Assembly: GCF_040409805.1 (NCBI RefSeq)
Contig: NZ_CP099572.1
Location: 1,860,001-1,924,000 of the forward strand
Origin: Polynucleobacter sp. MWH-UH23A
GTDB lineage: Bacteria; Pseudomonadota; Gammaproteobacteria; Burkholderiales; Burkholderiaceae
DNA: 64,000 nt
Direction of reading: 5' to 3'
In this document: positions 28,388-36,948 of the stretch, piece by piece
How positions within the stretch are numbered: position 1 is the first letter of the stretch
Layout: every line of letters starts with the position of its first letter
The notes under the pieces: generated by a model
What the model was told of the DNA's origin: nothing
Seen by the model: only the letters and a program-made list of their open reading frames with translations
Databases searched by the model: none
Made by a program: the position numbers and the translations under genes

Positions 28388-29620
28388 TTAGCTAAGCGTA
28401 ACCTTAGCAAACTTGCGTTTGCCTACTTGCACAACGTAAGTTCCTGCTTCAATCTTCACCTGCTTATCAGATACGGTTGTACCGTCAACCTTCACACCAT
28501 TTTGCTCAACATTACGCATCGCCTCAGATGTGGATGGCGCCAAGCCAGCAGCCTTTAAGAGCGCTGCAATGCCCATGGGCGCACCAGATAAATTCACCTC
28601 TGGAATATCATCTGGAACACCGCCCTTCGCGCGGTGATTAAAGTCTTCTAGAGCCTTTTCTGCAGCAGCCTGTGAATGAAAACGCGCAACAATCTCTTGG
28701 GCAAGAAGTACTTTGCAATCTTTTGGATTACGTCCTGCGGCAACTTCCTGCTTCATCAAATCAATCTCAGACATGGGTCGGAATGACAGCAAGGTAAAGT
28801 AATCCCACATGAGATCATCAGAGATACTCAAAAGCTTACCGAACATATCGCCAGCGGGCTCGCTGATACCAATGTAGTTCCCTTTCGATTTACTCATTTT
28901 CTCAACGCCATCTAGACCTACCAGCAATGGCATAGTCAAAATGCATTGCGGCTCTTGACCATACTCCCTCTGGAGCTCACGACCAACGAGTAAATTAAAT
29001 TTTTGATCGGTTCCACCGAGCTCTAGATCACTCTTGAGCGCGACTGAGTCATAACCTTGCATCAGTGGATACAAAAACTCATGAATTGAAATCGGCACGC
29101 CGTTGCGATAGCGCTTTGTGAAGTCATCACGCTCTAACATTCGTGCAACAGTATGTTTAGCAGCTAGCTGAATCATGCCCCTAGCTCCTAAAGGATCGCA
29201 CCACTCGCTGTTGTAACGTACTTCTGTTTTAGCCGGATCTAAAACCATACTCGCTTGGCGATAGTAGGTCTCCGCATTCACAGCAATCTCTTCTGCGGTT
29301 AATGGAGGGCGAGTTGCATTGCGACCAGATGGATCGCCAATCATGCTCGTGAAATCACCAATCAAGAAAATCACTGTATGACCTAAATCTTGTAATTGGC
29401 GTAACTTATTCAAGACAACGGTATGACCCAAATGAATATCTGGCGCAGTTGGATCTAGGCCCAACTTAATACGCAAAGGAGTCTTGGTGGCCTGACTACG
29501 AGCCAATTTCTGGACCCAGTCAGCCTCTACCAACAGCTCATCGCAACCACGCTTCGTGATTTCGAGGGCAGCAAAAACCTCTGGGGTTAAGGGATATTTT
29601 TGTTCTGGTTTATCCGTCAT
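28388..29620 (-). CDS. tyrS: tyrosine-tRNA ligase
   Basis: This class I synthetase charges tRNA-Tyr. The HIGH-type motif is HLGH (63-66) and the second signature is KMSKSKGN near 240, which marks the TyrZ-like clade rather than the E. coli KFGKT type. A C-terminal S4 RNA-binding domain is present ([11 protein letters not shown]). I place the start at ATG 29620 (410 residues); the frame is open further upstream, but those codons do not resemble the family. Confidence 0.95.
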   Translation of the reverse strand: MTDKPEQKYPLTPEVFAALEITKRGCDELLVEADWVQKLARSQATKTPLRIKLGLDPTAPDIHLGHTVVLNKLRQLQDLGHTVIFLIGDFTSMIGDPSGRNATRPPLTAEEIAVNAETYYRQASMVLDPAKTEVRYNSEWCDPLGARGMIQLAAKHTVARMLERDDFTKRYRNGVPISIHEFLYPLMQGYDSVALKSDLELGGTDQKFNLLVGRELQREYGQEPQCILTMPLLVGLDGVEKMSKSKGNYIGISEPAGDMFGKLLSISDDLMWDYFTLLSFRPMSEIDLMKQEVAAGRNPKDCKVLLAQEIVARFHSQAAAEKALEDFNHRAKGGVPDDIPEVNLSGAPMGIAALLKAAGLAPSTSEAMRNVEQNGVKVDGTTVSDKQVKIEAGTYVVQVGKRKFAKVTLS

Positions 29621-29708
29621 GCTGATTCTGATAACTGATACAGTTAAATTAGTATTTAAATTGCTAAAGCATAATTGTCGCATTCCTGAGAACAAAGCCT
29701 AGAACCCC

Positions 29709-30836
29709 ATGAATCAGCCCCATTCCCTCTATATCGGCATCATGTCAGGCACCAGCCTAGATGGGATTGATGCGGTGCTTGCCAAAATTGGCCCGAACGG
29801 GGAGGCTGTTGCCCTGGAAGCGGTAAGCCTCCCCTTTCAGCCAGAATTGCGTAAAGCCTTATTTGAGCTTCAAAGCCCTGGTCCTAATGAGCTTCATCGC
29901 GACAAACAGGCCGGAAATGCCCTAGCTTTTGCATATGCAGATGCGGTCAAACAGTTACTCGCAAAATCAAAATTGCATGCCTCTGATATTGCCGCTATTG
30001 GCGCTCATGGACAAACTGTTCGTCATCAACCGCAACTCGGCGAGCTTGCTTACACACACCAAACACTGAATCCCGCACTTCTTGCCGAAAAAACAGGAAT
30101 CACAGTCATTGCTGATTTTAGAAGTCGAGACATTGCCGCAGGTGGCCATGGCGCGCCTTTAGTTCCTGCATTTCATGCACAGCAATTTTCATCGACAGAA
30201 GATATTGCCGTTCTGAACATCGGCGGCATAGCAAACTTGACCTTACTACCAGCAAACGGAGAGGTTTCAGGCTTTGATTGTGGGCCAGGAAATATGTTGA
30301 TGGATGCCTGGATATATGAGCATCAAGGAAATGCCTTTGATAAAAATGGCAACTGGGCAAGCCAAGGAAATCCTAATCAAGCCCTGCTCAAAAATTTTTT
30401 AGCGGATTCTTTTTTCTCAAAAGCACCACCTAAAAGTACTGGCCGAGATGATTTTCATCTTGCTTGGTTGCAAGAAAAACTTGGAAATGAAAACCATACC
30501 TTGGAAGACGTGCAAGCAACCTTGCTTCACCTCACCGCACACTCATCATTAGAGGCGCTTGCTCGTCATGCCCCGAAAACCCAGAAGCTCATTGTGTGTG
30601 GCGGTGGCGCCCGCAATACCGCCCTAATGAACTTACTTAAATCCAAGAGTGCTGAATTCTTTAAGCATCCCCTAGAAATTACTACCAGCGATACCGAGGG
30701 GATTGATCCACAACTAGTTGAAGGCTTAGCCTTTGCATGGCTTGCCTGGGCTCACCAACAAAAACGGCCAGCAAATTTGCCAGCCGTCACAGGATCTAAG
30801 GGACCTAGAATTCTAGGTGCTTGCTATCCCGCTTAA
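29709..30836 (+). CDS. anmK: anhydro-N-acetylmuramic acid kinase AnmK
   Basis: AnmK opens the 1,6-anhydro ring of recycled anhMurNAc and phosphorylates it to MurNAc-6-phosphate. It has an ASKHA fold, with GIMSGTSLDGIDAVL near the N-terminus, NIGGIANLT and CGPGNMLMDAW as nucleotide-binding motifs. Length is 375 residues. It diverges from tyrS and converges with erpA across 15 bases. It joins amgK and murU as cell-wall recycling functions in this window. Confidence 0.96.
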   Translation: MNQPHSLYIGIMSGTSLDGIDAVLAKIGPNGEAVALEAVSLPFQPELRKALFELQSPGPNELHRDKQAGNALAFAYADAVKQLLAKSKLHASDIAAIGAHGQTVRHQPQLGELAYTHQTLNPALLAEKTGITVIADFRSRDIAAGGHGAPLVPAFHAQQFSSTEDIAVLNIGGIANLTLLPANGEVSGFDCGPGNMLMDAWIYEHQGNAFDKNGNWASQGNPNQALLKNFLADSFFSKAPPKSTGRDDFHLAWLQEKLGNENHTLEDVQATLLHLTAHSSLEALARHAPKTQKLIVCGGGARNTALMNLLKSKSAEFFKHPLEITTSDTEGIDPQLVEGLAFAWLAWAHQQKRPANLPAVTGSKGPRILGACYPA

Positions 30837-30851
30837 ATGCATTAATTGTTC

Positions 30852-31226
30852 TTACGCAGAAAAAGAAGAGCCACAACCACAAGTCGTTGTTGCATTTGGA
30901 TTTTTGATAACAAATTGAGATCCATTAATGTCTTCTTTGTAATCAATTTCAGCGCCAACTAAATACTGGAAACTCATTGAGTCCACCAATAATGTCACGC
31001 CGTTTTTTTCAAACTGGGTGTCGTCTTCGTTTACAGCATCATCAAAGGTAAAGCCATACTGGAAACCAGAGCAACCACCACCTTGAACGAATACACGCAA
31101 CTTCAACTCTGGATTACCTTCTTCTGCAATCAAGTCAGCCACTTTAGCGGCAGCAGCATCTGTAAACACCAAAGGGGTTGGTGGCTCAGCTAAGTCTTGT
31201 GTAGTTTGCGTAGCCAATTCAGTCAT
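30852..31226 (-). CDS. erpA: iron-sulfur cluster insertion protein ErpA
   Basis: ErpA is an A-type carrier that delivers 4Fe-4S clusters to apoproteins such as IspG/IspH. The three cluster cysteines are C52 ([10 protein letters not shown]), C116 and C118 (CGCGSSF). Length is 124 residues. A strong AGGAG ribosome binding site precedes the ATG. MiaB and the large Fe-S oxidoreductase in this window are plausible recipients of such clusters. Confidence 0.95.
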   Translation of the reverse strand: MTELATQTTQDLAEPPTPLVFTDAAAAKVADLIAEEGNPELKLRVFVQGGGCSGFQYGFTFDDAVNEDDTQFEKNGVTLLVDSMSFQYLVGAEIDYKEDINGSQFVIKNPNATTTCGCGSSFSA

Positions 31227-31260
31227 GATTTACTCCTAATTCAAAAGGCAATGTCTTATT

Positions 31261-31279
31261 TTAGGCTTTTAATGCCTAA
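31261..31279. repeat. Short hairpin between argC and erpA
   Basis: TTAGGC (31261-31266) and GCCTAA (31274-31279) form a 6-bp stem with a 7-base loop. No T-tract follows on the minus strand. It may reduce read-through from argC into erpA. Confidence 0.3.
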
Positions 31280-31316
31280 CTTGCTGAAGGGGAATAAATT
31301 CATACCCCCACGATCA

Positions 31317-32375
31317 TTAAGGCGATACAGCAATCTGGGTAAGACCTGTGGTTTCAGGCAAGCCAAACATTAAATTCATGCACTGCACACCCTGTCCAGA
31401 AGCACCTTTTACTAGGTTATCCTCCACGACCAAAATGACTAATGTATCGCCACCGCCTGGACGATGGATTGCAATCCGAATCCCATTGCTACCCCGTACC
31501 GAACGAGTCTCAGGATGACTGCCAGCAGGCATCACATCCACAAAAGGCTCATCCTTATAAAAGTTCTCATAGAGCTTCTGATAATCCACATCTTTACCAG
31601 CCTCGGTCAAACGTACATATAAGGTCGAATGAATTCCCCGCACCATCGGCGTGAGGTGTGGCACAAAGGTCAAGCCAATTTGATCATGACCAGCAATCGC
31701 TTTTAAACCTTGTACGATTTCAGGAAGATGGCGGTGACCTTTAACACCATAGGCTTTGAAGTTATCACTTGCCTCGGACAACAAAGTACCAATCTCGGCC
31801 TTACGTCCAGCACCAGAAGTGCCCGACTTCGAATCCGAAATAATATGCTCGCCATCAATCAACTGCTTTCCACCCGTCGACTTTGGTGAAAACAATGGTG
31901 CAAGTCCTAGCTGCACTGATGTTGGATAGCATCCAGCCAAACCGACGACACGCGCCTTCTTAATTTCTTCGCGATTAATTTCCGCCAAGCCATATACCGC
32001 TTCAGCCAAAATTTCTGGACAGCTATGCTCCATGCCATACCACTTGGCAAACTCTTTCACATCCTTTAAACGAAAGTCAGCAGCAAGATCCAAAATCTTG
32101 ACATTATTTGCTAACAACTCTTTTGCTTGAGACATTGCAACACCGTGAGGTGTCGCAAAGAAAACCACATCGCATTCATTCAGTTTGGCCTCATCTGGAG
32201 TTGTAAATTTCAGATCAACGCGACCACGCAATGATGGGAACATCTCAGCTACTGGCATGCCAGCTTCTGTGCGAGAAGTAATAGCGACGATCTTGACCTC
32301 AGGATGTTGTGCCAATAAACGCAACAATTCCACTCCGGTGTATCCAGTACCGCCAACGATGCCAACTTTAATCAT
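31317..32375 (-). CDS. argC: N-acetyl-gamma-glutamyl-phosphate reductase ArgC
   Basis: ArgC reduces N-acetylglutamyl-5-phosphate to the semialdehyde in arginine synthesis. The Rossmann motif [17 protein letters not shown] is at 5-21 and the catalytic C149 sits in GLAGCYPTS; a late HRHLPE carries the partner histidine. The ATG at 32375 (352 residues) has a GGGGA site 6 bases upstream, better than an in-frame ATG at 32396. A terminator separates it from rpsI. Confidence 0.95.
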   Translation of the reverse strand: MIKVGIVGGTGYTGVELLRLLAQHPEVKIVAITSRTEAGMPVAEMFPSLRGRVDLKFTTPDEAKLNECDVVFFATPHGVAMSQAKELLANNVKILDLAADFRLKDVKEFAKWYGMEHSCPEILAEAVYGLAEINREEIKKARVVGLAGCYPTSVQLGLAPLFSPKSTGGKQLIDGEHIISDSKSGTSGAGRKAEIGTLLSEASDNFKAYGVKGHRHLPEIVQGLKAIAGHDQIGLTFVPHLTPMVRGIHSTLYVRLTEAGKDVDYQKLYENFYKDEPFVDVMPAGSHPETRSVRGSNGIRIAIHRPGGGDTLVILVVEDNLVKGASGQGVQCMNLMFGLPETTGLTQIAVSP

Positions 32376-32440
32376 GTCTTTCCCCAAGATGCCCAAATCG
32401 AGAAATGGTATTCAAACTCTATATACCTCATTGTAGAAAC

Positions 32441-32466
32441 AAAAAGGGCCGCTTGCGCGACCCTTT
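32441..32466 (-). terminator. Terminator after rplM-rpsI
   Basis: On the minus strand the stem AAAGGGTCGC/GCGGCCCTTT (one mismatch, loop GCAA) is followed by TTTTTG. It lies 28 bases after the rpsI stop and ends the ribosomal protein transcript. Confidence 0.85.
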
Positions 32467-32493
32467 CGATAAAACAACAGCGACCGAAAGAAA

Positions 32494-32895
32494 TTAGCGC
32501 TTGCTGAACTGCTTACGACGACGCGCGCCATGCAGACCAACTTTTTTACGCTCAACTTCACGAGCATCGCGAGTAACCAAACCTGCCTTAGACAGAGTAG
32601 GCTTCAACGCATTGTCATAATCGATCAAAGCACGTGTTACGCCGTGACGTACCGCACCAGCTTGGCCTGTCTCGCCACCACCAGATACGTTTACTTTGAT
32701 ATCAAAGGTAGTGAGGTGAGATGTGAGAGCCAAAGGCTGACGAGCAATCATGCGTGATGTTTCACGAGCAAAATAAGCATCGATAGGCTTACCGTTAACA
32801 GTAATTTCGCCTTTGCCAGACTTGATGAAAACGCGCGCAACAGAACTCTTGCGGCGACCTGTACCGTAATTCCAACTTCCGTAATTAATAGCCAT
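32494..32895 (-). CDS. rpsI: 30S ribosomal protein S9
   Basis: S9 is a small-subunit head protein whose C-terminal tail reaches the P-site tRNA. The start [13 protein letters not shown] and the tail [10 protein letters not shown] are diagnostic. Length is 133 residues. AAGGA precedes the ATG. It follows rplM by 9 bases in the usual rplM-rpsI pair. Confidence 0.98.
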   Translation of the reverse strand: MAINYGSWNYGTGRRKSSVARVFIKSGKGEITVNGKPIDAYFARETSRMIARQPLALTSHLTTFDIKVNVSGGGETGQAGAVRHGVTRALIDYDNALKPTLSKAGLVTRDAREVERKKVGLHGARRRKQFSKR

Positions 32896-32904
32896 TTGGT
32901 TTCC

Positions 32905-33333
32905 TTAAATCTCTAACGCTTTTGGCTGTTGAGCCGCATGCGGATGATTAGCGTCGCCATAGACTTTCAATTTCTTGATCATGGCGTAGCCGAGTGGGCC
33001 TTTTGGCAACATACCTTTCACAGCCTTCTCCAAGGCGCGACCTGGGAAACGGTCTTGCATCTTGTCAAAGTTCGTCTCGGAAATACCACCTGGGTATCCG
33101 CTGTGACGGTAATACATTTTGTTCAAGCCTTTAGTGCCTGTAACACGTAACTTAGATGAATTGATCACGACGATAAAGTCGCCAGTGTCAACGTGTGGAG
33201 TGAATTCAGGCTTGTGCTTGCCGCGTAGACGGTGTGCCACTTCACTGGCGACACGACCGAGGACTTTGTCCGTTGCGTCAATCACGAACCATTCACGCTT
33301 TACCTCATGGGATTTTGCGGAAAAAGTTTTCAT
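32905..33333 (-). CDS. rplM: 50S ribosomal protein L13
   Basis: L13 is an early-assembly protein of the large subunit. The sequence [30 protein letters not shown] and the late [13 protein letters not shown] are typical. Length is 142 residues. It leads the rplM-rpsI operon; its leader lies between the gene and the small RNA terminator. Confidence 0.98.
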   Translation of the reverse strand: MKTFSAKSHEVKREWFVIDATDKVLGRVASEVAHRLRGKHKPEFTPHVDTGDFIVVINSSKLRVTGTKGLNKMYYRHSGYPGGISETNFDKMQDRFPGRALEKAVKGMLPKGPLGYAMIKKLKVYGDANHPHAAQQPKALEI

Positions 33334-33488
33334 GATTTCTCAAATTGTTATAGTCAAAAAATACTCCAATCAAACAACATCCACTTTGGCCCTGCTTATG
33401 TTTGCAAGCTCGCAGATTCAGCGATTTAACTGGTACAACGATTGCCGCTGACTATTCGACAATCCAGTAAAGCCTTGAATTGTAACCC
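33334..33488 (-). other. rplM leader region
   Basis: These 155 bases hold no gene. They must contain the rplM promoter, because a terminator lies just upstream. A TATAAC at 33352-33347 (minus) lies too close to the start codon to be a convincing -10 box, and I could not assign a clear promoter or a known L13 leader fold. Confidence 0.4.
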
Positions 33489-33517
33489 AAAAAAAACCCA
33501 GGAACTAGTCCTGGGTT
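33489..33517 (-). terminator. Terminator of the candidate small RNA
   Basis: A perfect 9-bp stem AACCCAGGA/TCCTGGGTT (33495-33503 with 33509-33517, loop ACTAG on the plus strand) is followed on the minus strand by eight T residues. No protein gene on that strand ends nearby, which implies a short non-coding transcript. Confidence 0.9.
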
Positions 33518-33592
33518 GGAATCCACCTATGTTTGGGTGGAGGAGACACTGGGAGGTAAGTCGCAGTCTTGTATAAGACTGACTACCAATAT
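33489..33592 (-). ncRNA. Candidate small RNA with anti-Shine-Dalgarno motifs
   Basis: About 104 bases on the minus strand have the layout of an independent small RNA: a promoter-like element upstream (33597-33626), a 7-bp hairpin CAGTCTT/AAGACTG (33564-33581), a C-rich linker, a 6-bp hairpin TCCACC/GGTGGA (33522-33541), and a perfect terminator (33495-33517) with a T8 tail. The linker carries ACCTCCC (33557-33551) and CTCCTCC (33545-33539), both complementary to a Shine-Dalgarno sequence. There is no open reading frame. A Rfam family of betaproteobacterial toxic small RNAs with such motifs is known to me, but I cannot test membership here. Confidence 0.65.
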
Positions 33593-33596
33593 GGTC

Positions 33597-33626
33597 ATTC
33601 TACACAAAGAACTTACTGCAATGCAA
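33597..33626 (-). promoter_or_regulatory. Promoter candidate of the small RNA
   Basis: On the minus strand TTGCAT (33626-33621) and TAGAAT (33602-33597) are separated by 18 bases. The -10 box matches the sigma-70 consensus at five of six positions, the -35 at three. Transcription would start near 33591. Confidence 0.5.
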
Positions 33627-33654
33627 GAAAATTGACCAAAATCAATAATTTTAT

Positions 33655-33667
33655 GTTGCCCTGCAAC
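33655..33667. repeat. Inverted repeat upstream of the second osmC gene
   Basis: GTTGC-CCT-GCAAC is a perfect 5-bp inverted repeat in an AT-rich stretch, 72 bases before the osmC-like start and about 65 bases before the predicted small RNA start on the other strand. It could be an operator for either transcript. Several TTGATA repeats follow at about 33687-33715 and may contain the osmC promoter. Confidence 0.3.
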
Positions 33668-33739
33668 AACTATGAACCCATTAAAAATTGATAAACTATT
33701 GATAATATTGATTAATTTTGTAAGTTAGGAGTCACTAAT

Positions 33740-34162
33740 ATGGAATGTCGAGTTTCTTGGTTGGGTAATGGCGGCATGACTTTTTCTGCAGAAACTGGCA
33801 GCGGGCACCTTGTAAACATGGATGGTGCCCCTGAAGCAGGAGGTAGAAACCTAGCCCCAAGGCCAATGGAGCTCATTTTGGCTGGCGCCGGGGGCTGCTC
33901 AGCCTTTGATGTCGTATTGATCCTACAAAGATCCCGTCAGGCTGTTAGTGGCTGTGAGGTGACCCTACAGGCAGAAAGGGCGACCGAGGACCCAAAAGTG
34001 TTCACCAAAATCAACTTGCACTTCAAGGTCAGGGGCAAAGATTTGGATACGGCAAAAGTAGATCGCGCCGTCAAACTATCACATGAAAAGTACTGTTCTG
34101 CCACAACAATGCTGGCAAAAACTGCTGAGCTGACATACAGCGTTCAAGTAATTGCAGAATAA
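33740..34162 (+). CDS. OsmC family protein (YhfA-like)
   Basis: This is a second, divergent OsmC-fold protein of 140 residues, similar in layout to E. coli YhfA. The two conserved cysteines are C53 (GAGGCSAFDVV) and C119 (HEKYCSATTML); the RPMELILAGAGGC segment and HEKYCS are typical. The substrate of this subgroup is not established. AGGAG precedes the ATG. Its stop codon directly abuts the 3' end of rnpB on the other strand. Confidence 0.88.
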   Translation: MECRVSWLGNGGMTFSAETGSGHLVNMDGAPEAGGRNLAPRPMELILAGAGGCSAFDVVLILQRSRQAVSGCEVTLQAERATEDPKVFTKINLHFKVRGKDLDTAKVDRAVKLSHEKYCSATTMLAKTAELTYSVQVIAE

Positions 34163-34164
34163 GT

Positions 34165-34475
34165 GCAGAGTCAATCGATAAGCCGGATTCTGTCGCCTAA
34201 ATTTTCATTTAGGGGCAATCATTCCTCTAGGCCGTCAGTTACCTGACGGCTCAAGCTCCCTACCCGCAGACTCAGCGGGACGCCTCATCGTCTGCATACT
34301 TGGGATTGCTCCAGGTGGAGGTTACCGCGTTTCACCGTAACTAAATACGCTCGTCTCTGTGGCCCTGTTCCTCACGTCACCGTGGATGGCCATTAGCCAT
34401 CACCCTACCCTATGGAGTCCGGACTTTCCTCCCCCTCAACAAAGAGGCGGCGATTGCCTAATTGACTCTGCGCCT
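34165..34475 (-). ncRNA. rnpB: RNase P RNA (type A, compact)
   Basis: This is the catalytic RNA of RNase P, which trims 5' leaders of tRNA precursors. On the minus strand GAGGAAAGTCCGGAC (34433-34419) starts the catalytic core, and ACAGAATCCGGCTTATCG ends it (34193-34176). P1 is closed by GCAGAGTCAAT (34471-34461 on the minus strand reads into this helix) with ATTGACTCTGC (34175-34165). At about 307 bases it is shorter than E. coli M1 RNA (377). P3 is a short CCUC/GAGG hairpin, and the P12 arm is only a 4-bp CGTA/TACG stem. Exact ends are estimated. Confidence 0.96.
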
Positions 34476-34496
34476 GCAGTCTAACGCAGTCAGAGC

Positions 34497-34525
34497 AAAT
34501 TAGCTGATAAAAATAAAAGTGTCGA
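34497..34525 (-). promoter_or_regulatory. Promoter candidate of rnpB
   Basis: TCGACA (34525-34520) and TAATTT (34502-34497) are spaced by 17 bases on the minus strand. The -35 box matches TTGACA at five of six positions and begins immediately after the pyrC stop codon. The -10 is weak. The transcript would start near 34490, with a short 5' extension before P1. Confidence 0.45.
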
Positions 34526-35590
34526 TTAAACCAATGACCAAGCAATTGTTTCACTGGCACGCAGTGGAACAATCGTTGCGTCACCCAATGGCAATTCCGC
34601 TGGAATAGCTTGGGGCTGTTTGGACAATGTAATTTTTTTTGTGTTGCGCGGCAAAGCATAAAAGTCGGGACCAAAGAAACTGGCGAAACCCTCTAATTTG
34701 TCTAGCTTGCCAACACTCTCGAATGCTTCAGCATACAAACCTAATGCATTGAAGGCACTATAGCAACCCGCACAACCACAAGCAGCCTCTTTCGCTCCCT
34801 TAGCATGAGGAGCGCTATCCGTACCCAAGAAGAAACGTGAATTTCCACTAGTAGCAGCTTCAACTAAAGCAACTCGATGCTCTTCACGCTTTAATACTGG
34901 CAGGCAGTAGTTATGAGGACGAATACCTCCAGCAAAAATAGCATTGCGATTCATCAACAAATGCTGAGGCGTAATCGTTGCCGTAATAATATTTTTACCG
35001 CCAGTGTGAGCATCTCGTACGTAGTGAGCAGCTTGCTTAGTAGTGATATGTTCAAACACAATCTTTAATTCAGGAAAATCTTTACGTAATGGCTCCAGCA
35101 CAGAGTCAATAAATACCGCTTCACGATCAAAGATATCAATATCGGCACTAGTCACTTCACCATGCACCAGCAATGGCATACCAACGGCTTGCATCGCCTC
35201 TAGCGCTTGATAACAACGCTTAATGTCACTAACGCCAGCATCGCTATTTGTTGTAGCCCCAGCGGGATATAACTTAAAACCAGCAATACCCTCGACCTTT
35301 GCTTTGCGAACCTCATCGGCAGTGGTGTTATCGGTGAGATACAAGGTCATCAGTGGAGTAAAGCTAGTAATGCCTAAAGCCTTTAAGTTGGCTTCAATTC
35401 TGGATTGGTATGCTTTTGCTAACTCTACAGTAGTCACTGGTGGCTTTAAATTCGGCATGATAATTGCGCGCGCAAATTGACGCGCAGTGTCAGCCAAGAC
35501 ATCTTTCATCACATCACCATCACGAATATGTAAATGCCAGTCATCTGGCTGGATCATTTCAATTCTTGAGAGCGTATTTAAATTCGACAT
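34526..35590 (-). CDS. pyrC: dihydroorotase PyrC
   Basis: PyrC cyclises carbamoyl aspartate to dihydroorotate in pyrimidine synthesis. It is an amidohydrolase of the E. coli type, 354 residues, with zinc ligands H19 and H21 in [10 protein letters not shown], a [10 protein letters not shown] segment holding the carbamylated lysine, and the late [10 protein letters not shown] aspartate. It lies 2 bases after the glycerate kinase stop and directly before rnpB. Confidence 0.95.
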   Translation of the reverse strand: MSNLNTLSRIEMIQPDDWHLHIRDGDVMKDVLADTARQFARAIIMPNLKPPVTTVELAKAYQSRIEANLKALGITSFTPLMTLYLTDNTTADEVRKAKVEGIAGFKLYPAGATTNSDAGVSDIKRCYQALEAMQAVGMPLLVHGEVTSADIDIFDREAVFIDSVLEPLRKDFPELKIVFEHITTKQAAHYVRDAHTGGKNIITATITPQHLLMNRNAIFAGGIRPHNYCLPVLKREEHRVALVEAATSGNSRFFLGTDSAPHAKGAKEAACGCAGCYSAFNALGLYAEAFESVGKLDKLEGFASFFGPDFYALPRNTKKITLSKQPQAIPAELPLGDATIVPLRASETIAWSLV

Positions 35591-35592
35591 AA

Positions 35593-36939
35593 TTATTTAT
35601 TAAGCAAGATGATGCGGAAATCATTGACATTCGTAAGTGTAGGGCCAGTTTCCACTAAAGCACCCAATTGCGCAAAGAATCCATAGCAGTCATGGGCGAC
35701 TAAATATTCTTTTGGCTCTAGATTCATCGCTTTAGCAGACTCTCGAATACCGCCATCAAACCATGCGCCCGCATTCTTTTCACTACCATCAATGCCATCA
35801 GTATCCGCTGCTAATGCAGCCATCTTAGGCAAATCAGCGCTATTGGCAAACAGTGAAAGTAGGTATTCACTGCAACGGCCACCACGACCCTTAGTCTCCG
35901 CAGGGATCGTCACGGTACATTCGCCACCAGAAATTAGCGCAAGAGGTTTATCTGCTTTATCCATCTTTGCCAAATACTCGCGTGCCAACTGTGCCTGCAT
36001 CGCTCCCACTTCCTGAGCTTCACCCGTAATCGTATCGCCCAATACAATAGACTCATACCCATGAGCATAGACAAAATTTGCGGCGGCCTCTAGGCTCTTA
36101 TAAGCGGTTGCAATGACATGATTAGATACTCTTGCACTCACTAGATCAGCATCTTTTAGAGTTTCAGGTTTCTGACCTGCCAAGCCTTGCTTCAGATGAT
36201 TCATTACTGATTCTGGAATCAGTTCTTGCAAGCGATAGGACTCAATAATATTAAGTGCATCTAAATAAGTTGAATAATCAGCTGCACAAGGGCCACTTGC
36301 AATATCCGCAGGCGAATCACCAGTAACATCTGAAATCAACAATGCCTCCACTCGTGCACCACGAGCAATTGCACATCTCGCAAGATTTCCTCCTAAGATC
36401 GCAGATAAGTGCTTGCGGACAATATTCATCTCTTCAATAGGCGCACCGCTACGAAGCAATGCTTCGGTGGTCTTACGCATATCATCGATAGAAATTCCTT
36501 CGACTGGCAGCGTTAACAAACTGGATCCACCACCAGAAACCAAAGCAATTAATACATCACCCTCTTTGAGAGCTTGTGTTAGTTCCAATATAGCTTTAGC
36601 ACCATTCATCCCTGCTTGGTCTGGCACCGGATGACCCGCTTGAATGATTTGAATGTCAGAAGTGGGTGAGCTATGTCCATAGCGAGTTAATACAACACCT
36701 TCCATCTTGACTTGAGGCCAATGTTCTTTAGCGTACGTTTCTAAAGCACTTGCCATAGATGCGCTTGCCTTGCCAGCACCCACTACTAAACATCTCCCCT
36801 TAGGCTCTTGCCCCGCTGGAAATATCTTTGCTAAATATTGAGGAACAATCACTTGCGGATCTGCTACTGCCACCGCCGCAGCAAAGGCATTTTTGAGAAT
36901 GGTCTCGGTACGTATTGGCTGGGAATGTTGCTGCGTCAT
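35593..36939 (-). CDS. glycerate 2-kinase (GckA/TtuD type, MOFRL family)
   Basis: This 448-residue protein is a class of glycerate kinase that makes 2-phosphoglycerate, linking glyoxylate and hydroxypyruvate metabolism to glycolysis. The N-terminal DUF4147 domain carries [17 protein letters not shown] and SGGGSSLL motifs, and the C-terminal MOFRL domain has [10 protein letters not shown] and [11 protein letters not shown]. It may be cotranscribed with the ABC transporter (9-base gap) and pyrC (2-base gap). Confidence 0.92.
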   Translation of the reverse strand: MTQQHSQPIRTETILKNAFAAAVAVADPQVIVPQYLAKIFPAGQEPKGRCLVVGAGKASASMASALETYAKEHWPQVKMEGVVLTRYGHSSPTSDIQIIQAGHPVPDQAGMNGAKAILELTQALKEGDVLIALVSGGGSSLLTLPVEGISIDDMRKTTEALLRSGAPIEEMNIVRKHLSAILGGNLARCAIARGARVEALLISDVTGDSPADIASGPCAADYSTYLDALNIIESYRLQELIPESVMNHLKQGLAGQKPETLKDADLVSARVSNHVIATAYKSLEAAANFVYAHGYESIVLGDTITGEAQEVGAMQAQLAREYLAKMDKADKPLALISGGECTVTIPAETKGRGGRCSEYLLSLFANSADLPKMAALAADTDGIDGSEKNAGAWFDGGIRESAKAMNLEPKEYLVAHDCYGFFAQLGALVETGPTLTNVNDFRIILLNK

Positions 36940-36948
36940 TGGTCTATT

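Noticed and set aside
29621..29695. Longer start of TyrRS at 29695
   Set aside because: The 25 extra residues show no family similarity and run through the divergent promoter region of anmK.
33119..33451. 110-codon open frame antisense to rplM and its leader
   Set aside because: It overlaps the well-supported rplM gene, has no recognisable domain and no ribosome binding site.
34405..34674. Open frame across rnpB and the end of pyrC
   Set aside because: It covers the RNase P RNA and is out of frame with pyrC; no protein features are seen.
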